Source of the DNA: CBDCTM01 sp965222005
Lineage (GTDB): Bacteria; Bacteroidota; Bacteroidia; Chitinophagales; Saprospiraceae
Direction: 5' to 3'
NCBI GenBank assembly: GCA_965222005.1
Contig: OZ244935.1
Span: forward strand, 4,216,001 to 4,280,000
DNA: 64,000 nt
Within the stretch, counting starts at the first letter, position 1. The number at the start of each line of letters is the position of its first letter. Below are positions 53,398 to 63,254 of the stretch, piece after piece. The notes beneath the pieces were generated by a model. The model searched no databases. It was not told the DNA's origin and worked only from the letters and a program-made list of their open reading frames with translations. The translations under genes and the position numbers were made by a program.

Positions 53398-55098
53398 TTA
53401 TTCAACCTCCGCCATCTCAAACTGTCCCCAGGCTATCGCTTTCTCCAGCTGGTAATTGTCAAGGCGGTTGTGATAATAAAATAACAATTTAAAATCCTGG
53501 CTTACTAAATCGCCACGCGTATTGAATCGCAGAGGCTTTTCTGCATGGAAGCTCCCCAGGTTTTTCACTCCATCGGCTATCAGCTTATCCGTTTCCCAGC
53601 CAATCTCCGGAGATAGCTTGATCCGTTCGTCTCTTTCCATCCCCTGCAAATGTTCTTTTAGCTCCGTCACAGCATTTCGCACCGTTTCTATAGGAAAGAT
53701 GTATTCATCGGCAGGCAAGCGCAGCAAGCCATACAAATCGAGCCTCGGGTTTTGGTATTGCAACACATTGAATACTGCACAGGCCAGCAGGTGGCTACTC
53801 AGCACTATATTTTCGCGGTGATATCGTTCTACGATCCGCTCGGCAAGCAATTTGGTGTATTCCCCTTCCCTTTGCAGGTCTTCGGTAAGCGCTCCGTTGC
53901 TCACAAAATAATCCCTGATGTTTATCAATTGGCCATGCCGGTCAAAGCTGTTACCGTCCATATCCACAAAATTGCCCAGCACATCCATCGGCTTGCCAAA
54001 GGATAAGGTTATATCGGAGCTTTGGGAAAATATTTTCCACACAAATTTCAATATTTTTCTTCTACTATACGAAGCGTCAATGTAAAACTCCTTGCCCGTC
54101 CGCTTCAGATACTGTTCAATCAGATCTTTGGCTTCCAATACTACATGGTAGCTCAGGATGAGCGGAACGACAAATATTTTGCGCCCCCCTTGCTGGCAGT
54201 TGGCCCGCTGCGCCTCCACGGCAGTGCCCAGAAGCCCCAACTTCAGCCGGGTTTCCAAAGCACCGGAGCGCGAGCGGGTGCCTCCCGGAAAAAAGAGCGA
54301 ATTGGTGCCGCGCCGAAGCGATAAGTTGGACATGGCTTTGAGTGTTTCCAGATAAATCGGATTCTTTTTTCTACGATCTACCCGATAGGCGCCCAGTCGA
54401 TTCATATAGTAGGCAGTGTATCCTGTATTGTACAAATTGAGCCCCGCACCATAGCTAAAGGAAGGCAAGCCCAGCATGGCATCCATAGCAAATCCAATGA
54501 CGATGGAATCAAGGTTGCTGGAATGGGTCGGCACCACCACTACGGTCCCTTTGTGGATCAAGCTGCGGATGGCATCCAGTTCTCCACACACATTCAGCCG
54601 TTCGTACACCTGATGCTGGCGCCCCCATATTCGCTTGAAATTTCGGCTTGCCGCTGTATTGAGAAGCCGGTTGAAGAATATCGTCAAAAAACGCCGGGCA
54701 AATAAAAAGGTGCTGATTTTAAAGGTACCCACGATTTCTTCAGAATAACGGCTCACAATTTTGTGCAATATCTGCCGCGTACTGGCCTGTGCTTGTTCAT
54801 CATCTCTGTCGAGCGAATGCCTTACCAGCTCTTTGCGAATGCGTTTCCAAAATAAGCCCTCATTGGGCGGGTCCACCTTCCAGGGTTCCTCTTTGATACG
54901 AATTCGCTCTAAATAAATCGTTTTGGCGATCAGGTCATTTAGCTGTTCGGGCGAGCTATTCATCAGCCGCTGAAGTGTAAAGCGGTTGATTTCATCCACA
55001 AAAGCTTCCCGGTCTTCACTGAGCTTGTAAATTGGCCAGTCAGTGATATGCGGAACCACAGCTGGATAGCGCTTGTATGGAGCTGCCTGATCACTCAT
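53398..55098 (-). CDS. PlsB/PlsC-type glycerolipid acyltransferase
   Basis: The 566-residue protein has acyltransferase motifs VPTHSSNLDSIVIGFAMD (HxxxxD; the catalytic His-Asp pair), YRVDRRKKNPIYLETLK, SLFFPGGTRSRSGALE and FVVPLILSYHVV. These match glycerol-3-phosphate acyltransferases of the PlsB type rather than the smaller PlsC enzymes. It should attach an acyl chain in membrane lipid synthesis. Its start overlaps the engB stop by 4 bp (ATGA), so both are on one transcript; the channel gene follows. Confidence 0.82.
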   Translation of the reverse strand: MSDQAAPYKRYPAVVPHITDWPIYKLSEDREAFVDEINRFTLQRLMNSSPEQLNDLIAKTIYLERIRIKEEPWKVDPPNEGLFWKRIRKELVRHSLDRDDEQAQASTRQILHKIVSRYSEEIVGTFKISTFLFARRFLTIFFNRLLNTAASRNFKRIWGRQHQVYERLNVCGELDAIRSLIHKGTVVVVPTHSSNLDSIVIGFAMDAMLGLPSFSYGAGLNLYNTGYTAYYMNRLGAYRVDRRKKNPIYLETLKAMSNLSLRRGTNSLFFPGGTRSRSGALETRLKLGLLGTAVEAQRANCQQGGRKIFVVPLILSYHVVLEAKDLIEQYLKRTGKEFYIDASYSRRKILKFVWKIFSQSSDITLSFGKPMDVLGNFVDMDGNSFDRHGQLINIRDYFVSNGALTEDLQREGEYTKLLAERIVERYHRENIVLSSHLLACAVFNVLQYQNPRLDLYGLLRLPADEYIFPIETVRNAVTELKEHLQGMERDERIKLSPEIGWETDKLIADGVKNLGSFHAEKPLRFNTRGDLVSQDFKLLFYYHNRLDNYQLEKAIAWGQFEMAEVE

Positions 55099-55715
55099 GT
55101 TTCCTTCATTTGTTGCTCTTGTATCGATTGATTGAGCTTTTCGATAAACGCCAAAACTTCATCCCTCCCCTGCTTTTTCACCGATGAAGTTACAAACTCC
55201 CTGGGCACTTCATTCCAACTTTGCAGGAGGGCTTGTCGAAATCTGGTAATGTTTTCTTCCAGCTCCACAGGCTTCAAGCGGTCTGTTTTGGTATAAATGA
55301 TCACAAAGGGCACCTGTACCAGTCCCATCCAATTGACAAACTCCAGATCAATGATTTGTGGCGGTATGTTCGCATCGATCAGCACGAAGGCACAAGCCAG
55401 CGAGTTTCTGTTTTTCAAATAGCCCTGGATCATTTTCTCCCACTTGCGCCGGGTACTCTTTGAGCGGTGAGCGTAGCCGTAGCCCGGCAAATCCACCAAA
55501 TGCCAGGCCTTGTCGATTAAAAAGAAGTTGAGCAGTTGGGTTTTACCTGGCTTTTTGGATACCCTGGCCAGGGCCTTACGGCCCGTCAGCAGGTTTATCA
55601 GGCTGGATTTGCCCACATTGGAGCGGCCAATAAAGGCATACTCAGGAATCCGACTCTTTGGACACTTTGATTCCGAAGGGTAACTGCCTATATATTCAGA
55701 ATGATGAATTTCCAT
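55095..55715 (-). CDS. engB: Ribosome biogenesis GTPase EngB (YihA/YsxC)
   Basis: GTPase needed for assembly of the large ribosomal subunit. The 206-residue form starts MEIHHSEYIGSYPSESKCP. G1 is FIGRSNVGKSSLINLLTG, followed by KPGKTQLLNFFLID (G2), LVDLPGYGYAHRSK (G3) and IYTKTDRLKP (G4). The frame extends to 55787, but a TACATTTG promoter box (complement of 55735-55742) lies within it, so the ATG at 55713-55715 is preferred. Confidence 0.94.
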   Translation of the reverse strand: MEIHHSEYIGSYPSESKCPKSRIPEYAFIGRSNVGKSSLINLLTGRKALARVSKKPGKTQLLNFFLIDKAWHLVDLPGYGYAHRSKSTRRKWEKMIQGYLKNRNSLACAFVLIDANIPPQIIDLEFVNWMGLVQVPFVIIYTKTDRLKPVELEENITRFRQALLQSWNEVPREFVTSSVKKQGRDEVLAFIEKLNQSIQEQQMKET

Positions 55716-55734
55716 GCTATTTGCTAAAGCCATG

Positions 55735-55742
55735 CAAATGTA
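55735..55742 (-). promoter_or_regulatory. TAnnTTTG promoter box for engB-acyltransferase-channel
   Basis: The complement reads TACATTTG, consensus match, 19 bp before the chosen engB start. The -33 element is weak. Confidence 0.4.
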
Positions 55743-55884
55743 GTGAAATTGCTGCTTTCTATTGAATAATGAGCCACTCTTCCCCACTTGATATTAGCGG
55801 GGTTAAAGATATGTTAATCAACAAGCGGTACTTATGGTAAGCTGACAAGCTGCTCGTTGTATAGTCAATCAAAATGATAAGTTT

Positions 55885-56520
55885 ATGAAAAAGCTACTGA
55901 TATGTATGATCCTTTTGAGCAGCTTCAGCCAACTTGCCTTAGCGCAATTCAAGATCGGGCTGAAAGGCGGCATCAACACCAGCGACCTCAAGCCCAGCCA
56001 GTTGGCCATCCACAATGTACAATCGCTCAATGATTTTACGCTGGCTGTGAAGGATGCGAATTACGGGCTTCATTTCGGCTTGCTCATGCAGGCACAAATT
56101 GGTAATTTCTTCATTCAGCCTGAGCTGCTATTCAACTCCAATAGCGTCGATTTTTCAGTGCGCGACATTGGCGATGGCGTCACTGAGAAGATTTTTAATG
56201 AAAAATATCAATACCTGGACATCCCGCTGCTGATGGGCTTCAAGTTTGGTCCGCTGCGCCTGGGTGGAGGCCCTGTGGGGCGCGTGTTCCTCCACAGCAA
56301 GTCGGAATTATTTGATATTAAAGGCTACAGCCAAAAATTTGATGATATGACCTATGCCTGGCAAGCAGGTATGGGGCTCGACCTAGGCCGGCTGATGCTC
56401 GATATGAGGTATCAGGGTAGCTTTCAGAATTTTGGAGAGCACATCGTTTTTGGCAATCAGCAGTTCAATTTCGATGATCGGCCTGGTGGCTTCATCGCCT
56501 CGCTCGGCTTCACTTTTTAG
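55885..56520 (+). CDS. Outer-membrane beta-barrel protein (PorT-like/porin family)
   Basis: The 211-residue protein has a signal peptide ending LALAQ (residue 21) and then FKIGLKGGINTSDLKPSQL, the common opening of small Bacteroidota beta-barrels. Alternating strands such as FFIQPELLFNSNSVDFSV, YLDIPLLMGFKFGPLRLGGGPVG and the terminal FIASLGFTF follow. It should form an eight-strand outer-membrane barrel; its function is unknown. A hairpin lies directly downstream. Confidence 0.85.
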   Translation: MKKLLICMILLSSFSQLALAQFKIGLKGGINTSDLKPSQLAIHNVQSLNDFTLAVKDANYGLHFGLLMQAQIGNFFIQPELLFNSNSVDFSVRDIGDGVTEKIFNEKYQYLDIPLLMGFKFGPLRLGGGPVGRVFLHSKSELFDIKGYSQKFDDMTYAWQAGMGLDLGRLMLDMRYQGSFQNFGEHIVFGNQQFNFDDRPGGFIASLGFTF

Positions 56521-56531
56521 TGCAAATACAT

Positions 56532-56570
56532 GGGCAATGGCTGAACAAAATGGCCATTGCCCGTGTTTCT
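56532..56570 (+). terminator. Possible terminator after the beta-barrel gene
   Basis: A 10-bp perfect stem GGGCAATGGC / GCCATTGCCC (56532-56541 and 56553-56562) with an 11-nt loop is followed by a T-rich stretch with only short T runs. It starts 12 bp after the stop codon. Confidence 0.6.
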
Positions 56571-56678
56571 ATTATTAACATCAGCCTCACTTAGCGGTTT
56601 TATACCTTCCGATTTCAACATTCCCACTTACCGGCTATTTCAGGTCATCCCTAAACTTAGTTCGGAGCAGGCCATCCC

Positions 56679-57734
56679 TCAAGCCAATCTTACCCGTGGG
56701 TCCATCAGGGCGTACAATATGTCCACCAGAATATTAATCAGCACGAATAAGGCAGCCGTAAACAGCACCGCTCCCAATACAAGGGGTATATCGAAATTGA
56801 GCAAGGCATGCACAGTCAGCGAGCCCAGCCCTTTATAACTAAACACCATTTCAACAAAATAAGCACCAGCCAACAAGGCGGCAAACCAGCCCGAAAGGGC
56901 CGTCACCACTGGGTTTAGCGCATTTCGAAGCGCATGTTTAAATACCACCTTTACATAGGGAAGCCCCTTTGCCCTGGCCGTGCGAATGAAGTCCTGGGCA
57001 AATACATCCAGCATAGCGGAGCGAGTGAGCTGGGTCACAATTGCTATGGGTCGGATACCCAAAGCGATGGCTGGCAAAAGCAAGTTTCGCCACACAATTT
57101 GCTCGTCGCCAAAATCATCCAGCACCACCAGGCTACCCTGAATATTGAGTCCCGTATATACATGCAGAAAGTAACCGAACAGCAATGCAAGGATCATAGC
57201 TGACACATAGCTAGGTAGGGAAATACCCATTACTGAAATGACTACCGCAGCATTGTCAAACCAGGAGTGCTGCTTCAAGGCCGCCAAAACACCCAGCGGT
57301 ATGCCTATCAGGATGGCAAGTGAAATTGCAGCTACCGCCAGCAGCAGCGTCAAAGGCACCGCCTCAAAAATCATATCTGCTACCGGCCGTCCCGTTTGAA
57401 ACGAGTTGCGGAGATAGGGCCATTTCAATAGCAGTACCCGCTCTCCTGCTTTGAACAAAGGGAGGTAGTTGTATTTAGCTAAGTTAGAAGGATCATTGGA
57501 AAGCACGGCAATGGGCGAGATATCTCGTAAATAGTATCCGAGCTGCATATATAAAGGCTGGTCGAGGCCCAATTCTTTTTGTTTGGCTTCCACGGTAGCA
57601 GCATCGGCACGTTGGCCAAAGGTGAGTCTGCCGGGGTCAACAGGCGCCAGATAAATGACGGAGGAAATAATCAAGGTTACCAGCAGCAGTACTGCCAATC
57701 CGTAAGCCAGCCTTCGTAGGATGTATGCAAGCAT
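56679..57734 (-). CDS. ABC transporter permease, DppB/OppB type
   Basis: The 351-residue inner-membrane protein opens [25 protein letters not shown]. About six membrane helices are visible and the permease EAA-type loop lies near FIRTARAKGLPYVKVVFKHALRNAL. This is the BPD-type dipeptide/oligopeptide/nickel permease fold. No partner permease, ATPase or binding protein is next to it in the window. The start overlaps the selD stop by one base (TAATG), implying translational coupling. Confidence 0.88.
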   Translation of the reverse strand: MLAYILRRLAYGLAVLLLVTLIISSVIYLAPVDPGRLTFGQRADAATVEAKQKELGLDQPLYMQLGYYLRDISPIAVLSNDPSNLAKYNYLPLFKAGERVLLLKWPYLRNSFQTGRPVADMIFEAVPLTLLLAVAAISLAILIGIPLGVLAALKQHSWFDNAAVVISVMGISLPSYVSAMILALLFGYFLHVYTGLNIQGSLVVLDDFGDEQIVWRNLLLPAIALGIRPIAIVTQLTRSAMLDVFAQDFIRTARAKGLPYVKVVFKHALRNALNPVVTALSGWFAALLAGAYFVEMVFSYKGLGSLTVHALLNFDIPLVLGAVLFTAALFVLINILVDILYALMDPRVRLA

Positions 57735-58798
57735 TACTCTCCGATTAGCTGAATTAAGGTATCGCTAGCTTCCGTGATATAGCCAAAAGGCTGAAGGGGC
57801 AAATTATGCCTGTTGACCAGCTCTTCAAATGTTTCTGCATGATCCGATGCAACCGCTACCAGCAAACCCCCGCTGGTCTGCGGATCGCAAAGTATGGCTT
57901 TTTGATAATCCGTGATGGGGCTGATCTTGTGACCATAACTGTCCCAGTTTCTTTGGGTTCCGCCTGGCACACAGCCTTGCGAAATATACCCATCCAGCGC
58001 CCTTTTGTCCAGCAAAGGTACCTTGCCCAATTCTATCACAGCGCCGCAGTCACTCGCTTCACACATTTCGCAAAGATGCCCCAGCAAACCAAAGCCAGTC
58101 ACATCCGTCATGGCTTCAATATAATCCTGTTGGCCAAACAATTCCCCAATTTTATTGAGCTGTAGCATACTTTGCTTCGCCAATTCCAAATGCTCTTCCT
58201 GCAAAAGATTTTTCTTGCTGGCGGTGGTCAAAATACCCACACCTAAAGGTTTGCTTAGGTATAACTTGCTGCCGGGCCTTGCCCCTCCATTGCGTTTGAG
58301 ATGATCGATTTTTACGCGGCCTGTGACGGCCAAACCGAAAATTGGCTCCGGGCTATCTATACTGTGGCCACCAGCCAACGCAATACCTGCCTCGGCGCAG
58401 GCCTCCCGCGCACCCTGAATCACATCGCCCGCCAGCTCTGCAGGCAATTCATTGACCGGCCAGCCCAAAATAGCAACCGCCATCAGTGGAGTGCCTCCCA
58501 TGGCATACACATCGCTGATGGCATTTACAGAGGCAATTCGGCCAAAATCGGCGGCATCATCCACAATGGGCATAAAAAAATCGGTAGTGCTTATGATGCC
58601 AGTATCGCTGTCTAGTTTGATTACTGCAGCATCGTCACGATCTGAATTACCCACCAGCAGGGTATGGCTTCCCAATGGATAGCTAGGATTTCGGAGTATT
58701 TTATCCAGTACCTTGGGAGCTATCTTGCAGCCACAGCCGGCGCCATGACTGTACTGGGTGAGCTTGTAGGTTTGCAAATTGTCTGCTGGATCGTGCAT
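57734..58798 (-). CDS. selD: Selenide, water dikinase
   Basis: Makes selenophosphate from selenide and ATP. The 354-residue protein begins with [21 protein letters not shown]; Cys22 matches E. coli Cys17, so this is the Cys rather than the selenocysteine form. Motifs [24 protein letters not shown] and [16 protein letters not shown] bind ATP and metal. The mnmH gene lies 9 bp upstream on the same strand, so the likely use of selenophosphate is tRNA 2-selenouridine. Confidence 0.95.
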   Translation of the reverse strand: MHDPADNLQTYKLTQYSHGAGCGCKIAPKVLDKILRNPSYPLGSHTLLVGNSDRDDAAVIKLDSDTGIISTTDFFMPIVDDAADFGRIASVNAISDVYAMGGTPLMAVAILGWPVNELPAELAGDVIQGAREACAEAGIALAGGHSIDSPEPIFGLAVTGRVKIDHLKRNGGARPGSKLYLSKPLGVGILTTASKKNLLQEEHLELAKQSMLQLNKIGELFGQQDYIEAMTDVTGFGLLGHLCEMCEASDCGAVIELGKVPLLDKRALDGYISQGCVPGGTQRNWDSYGHKISPITDYQKAILCDPQTSGGLLVAVASDHAETFEELVNRHNLPLQPFGYITEASDTLIQLIGE

Positions 58799-58807
58799 AC
58801 TAAATAT

Positions 58808-59857
58808 TTATCCCGTTGTTTGAAATCCCTCGCTTTGTCTGAATTCGATCAACTGCCTGGCGGATTCATCCGGAGAGGCTGTTGACAATTGAATCGTGTG
58901 AATGGCCGGTGCAGCATTGTTTGCAAGCAAAAATTGATACGACTTGTCATAATATTGAAGCGCGATAGCGGCAGCTGCACTAAAGTCCTGTTCTTTTAAA
59001 GCCTGGATGGCAGCCTTGAAATGCTGCGGGCCGAGGCGCTTGCGGATTTTAAAAAATGAGGCCGCCAGCTCTTCCTCAGGATAGTCAGCATAGGTAGCCA
59101 CCAAATTGGTTAGGCGCTGCTCAAACGGCAGCTCGATATTGATAAGCGGTGCAGCTTTCATCCGGGCCCAAAAGCCTTCCTGAATATATATTTTTCCGAT
59201 CTTTCTACTTTCATTTTCTACCCAAATTTCTCTGTTCAAATCCAACTTCCGGACTTGGTGGAAAAGCTGATTTTCAAAGGCTTCGACACTGGGCTGGGCC
59301 GCTTCACCTAGAGCACCGAATGCAGATCCTCTGTGATGGGCAAGGCCTTCCAAATCGATCACCTGCTCGCCTTGAGCTCTTATCGCGTGCAGTATTTCGG
59401 TTTTTCCACAGCCTGTCCGGCCACCCAGTACGATCAGTCGATAGGGCAAAGTTTCCAATTGCTGGCGCACATATTTGCGGTATGCTTTGTAACCTCCCAG
59501 GATCAGCTGCACTTCAAAACCAGCCTGCTCCAGCAGCCAGGCCATACTGCTACTGCGCTTTCCGCCCCGCCAGCAATATAATACCAATTTGCCGGAAGGC
59601 GCCAATTCATTAGCTTTTTGAACAAAATCAGCCATTTTAGGCCCGGCAAATTCGAGGCCTTTGAGCATCGCCTGGTAGGGAGACTGCTGTTTGTAGGTTG
59701 TACCCACTACTGCCCTCTCTTCATTGTCGAACAAAGGGAAGTTCAAGGCTCCTTCCATATGCCCCTTTTCCCATTCGGCCGGTGTCCGCACATCCATTAG
59801 CTGCCAGCCATCCGATAATTTCCAAAATTGCGATATGTCGATAACTTTCCCCAACAC
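58808..59857 (-). CDS. mnmH: tRNA 2-selenouridine synthase
   Basis: Replaces sulfur with selenium in 2-thiouridine at the tRNA wobble position, using selenophosphate from SelD. The 349-residue protein has an N-terminal rhodanese domain with QLMDVRTPAEWEKGH and active Cys95 in LYCWRGGKRSSS. A P-loop domain with LGGRTGCGKTEIL (about 143-155) follows. The start codon is probably GTG at 59855-59857, directly abutting the glpK stop codon, so it is likely translated by coupling. Confidence 0.94.
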   Translation of the reverse strand: MLGKVIDISQFWKLSDGWQLMDVRTPAEWEKGHMEGALNFPLFDNEERAVVGTTYKQQSPYQAMLKGLEFAGPKMADFVQKANELAPSGKLVLYCWRGGKRSSSMAWLLEQAGFEVQLILGGYKAYRKYVRQQLETLPYRLIVLGGRTGCGKTEILHAIRAQGEQVIDLEGLAHHRGSAFGALGEAAQPSVEAFENQLFHQVRKLDLNREIWVENESRKIGKIYIQEGFWARMKAAPLINIELPFEQRLTNLVATYADYPEEELAASFFKIRKRLGPQHFKAAIQALKEQDFSAAAAIALQYYDKSYQFLLANNAAPAIHTIQLSTASPDESARQLIEFRQSEGFQTTG

Positions 59858-61435
<1,578 letters not shown>

Positions 61436-61470
61436 TCAAAAAATACTAAACTGCAATCATGAAACGAGCA

Positions 61471-61653
61471 TGAGCTTATTTAGTAATGATCAAATAATAA
61501 CTTCACGATTTGTCTCTGATCTTTTGCCGCCATACTTCGTTATTTTTTGCTTAAATAGCTCGCTATTCGCTCAAAAAATGCCTCGCCTGACGACAAAATC
61601 TCAATCCCAAATCAATAACTTATTAATTGGCCATTACTTAATCATAAGCTCAC
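61471..61653. repeat. Long imperfect palindrome of about 183 bp
   Basis: Two arms of about 90 bases pair with each other at roughly two of every three positions. The outer ends match as TGAGCTTAT (61471-61479) with ATAAGCTCA (61645-61653). Inner blocks include AGTAATG, AATAA and a TTTTTTG / CAAAAAA pair. The centre is ATAGC-TC-GCTAT (61555-61566). It lies between glpK and the IS110 transposase in a stretch with no supported gene. It could be a MITE, a REP-type element or a structured RNA. It encodes no convincing protein. Confidence 0.75.
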
Positions 61654-61720
61654 ACAAGGAAATGATTCAAAAAGCTTTTGTGAGAGCACAGCGGTTACAC
61701 CCCGCAGAAAATTTTTAAAC

Positions 61721-63117
61721 ACATGAAACTCCGATGACTAAAAGATATAGACAGACAAGGGAATGATTAAATTGGGAACCAAAAACATTAGATGAAAAAG
61801 CAACAAATAATATTCGAACAAATAGTTGAGCGAGGCTGTGGGATAGATATCCACAAGAAGATACTTGTAGCAACGATACGAGGAACTGGCCTAGAAGAAG
61901 AAACGCGTAGTTATGATGCGTACACTAGCTCGATTGAGGAATTGCGAAATTGGTTGAAGAGCAATAATATTACTCATGTAGCAATGGAAAGCACTGGTGT
62001 ATATTGGAAGCCTGTGTACAATATATTAGAGGAAGAATTTGAGATACTGTTAGTTAATGCACGTCATATTAAGAATGTGCCAGGACAGAAAACGGACAAG
62101 AAAGATAGTAAGTGGATAACGAAGTTGTTACTTAGTGGATTGTTGAAAGGCAGCTTTGTGCCGCCGAAGGGGACACGCGAGTTACGAGATTTAACGCGTT
62201 ATCGTCGTAAGATAGTTGGGACGATTTCCTCGGAAAAGAATCGAGTACAAAAAATATTAGAAGATGCCAATATTAAGCTATCCTGTGTGTTGAGTAATAT
62301 GAGTGGAGCAGTAGCGACCAAAATAATTAAAGCGATGCTAGAAGGTCAAGAAGATATATCGGAGTTAGTGAATTTTCATCATGGCCGGATGAAAGCTAGT
62401 AAAGAAGAATTAGGATTAGCTCTGCAAGGCGCTTTAAGTGACCACCATCGTTTTATGCTGACAACAATACGAGATTCTATGGCAGAAAAAGAGGCATTAT
62501 TAGAAAAGTTGGATGAACGAATCGAAGCCCAACTTAGAGCTAATGAAATGGAACTAGATGTTGAACTATTAGATAGTATACCGGGAGTAGGTAAGGATGG
62601 CGCAGCAGGAATAATAGCGGAGATAGGTAACAATATGGATCAATTTCCAACGGCTCAACATCTAGCTTCATGGGCAGGTATAAGCCCAGGAAGTAATGAA
62701 AGTGCAGGTAAAAAAAAGTGGACGGATAACACATGGTAATAAATATTTGAGGACGCTACTGGTGCAATGTGCATGGGCAGCTACTCGAACCAAAGGTACT
62801 TATCTAAGAAGTAAATACGATAGTCTTGTAGGACGTAGAGGCAAGAAAAAGGCATTAATTGCAGTAGGACATAAGATCCTGATCGCCGCCTATTATATCA
62901 TTCAAGACCAAGTAGCATACAAAGAATTAGGTAGTGATTATTTAGACAACAAACGAAAAAATAAACAGATTCAGCATCATCTTAAACGACTTAAAGAGCT
63001 AGGTTTAGATGCCGAACAAATAAATCAAATTCAACAATTAACAAAAGTTGCTTAAGGTCGTTTTTTACTGGAGGTTGAAATATCCTTATCAAATGAGGAA
63101 ACCCCGTACATGAAACT
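61721..63117 (+). mobile_element. IS110-family element (limits tentative)
   Basis: An IS110-type transposase lies at 61792-63055. The 10-mer ACATGAAACT occurs at 61721-61730 and again at 63108-63117, and may mark the two recombination junctions, but this is only a guess. IS110 elements lack ordinary inverted repeats and carry a non-coding bridge RNA at one end, so the real limits could include the palindrome on the left or extend to about 63250 on the right. It separates glpK from bshC. Confidence 0.5.
61792..63055 (+). pseudogene. IS110-family transposase split by a frameshift at an A8 run
   Basis: The first frame (61792-62739, 315 aa) has the DEDD RuvC-like domain with GCGIDIHKK, MESTGVYWKPVY, GQKTDKKDSKW and the Ser motif WAGISPGSNESAGK. 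It then runs out after an A8 run (62710-62717). The second frame (62696-63055) continues the family sequence as KSGRITHGNKYLRTLLVQCAWAA. A +1 shift, or loss of one A, restores a single product of about 420 residues. It is either a disabled gene or expressed by slippage at the A run. Confidence 0.88.
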
Positions 63118-63217
63118 GACTTTGAATGCTAAGCACACAAGAGTATCGCCAACCTTCGGGGGGAGCATGTAGATGAAATTTTAACTCTTAGTATTCGCAA
63201 CTCTTTTTGCTTTTATT

Positions 63218-63234
63218 GAGCTAGATTCTAGCTC
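63218..63234. repeat. Short perfect hairpin upstream of bshC
   Basis: GAGCTAG-ATT-CTAGCTC (63218-63234) forms a 7-bp stem, 20 bp before the bshC start. T content after it is moderate, so it could end transcription from the IS110 element or be part of that element's non-coding end. Confidence 0.4.
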
Positions 63235-63254
63235 TTGTATAAAATTTTAAACAG

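Noticed and set aside
63056..63254. Possible small gene after the IS110 transposase
   Set aside because: No frame with start and family signal; better read as the non-coding end of the element and the bshC leader.
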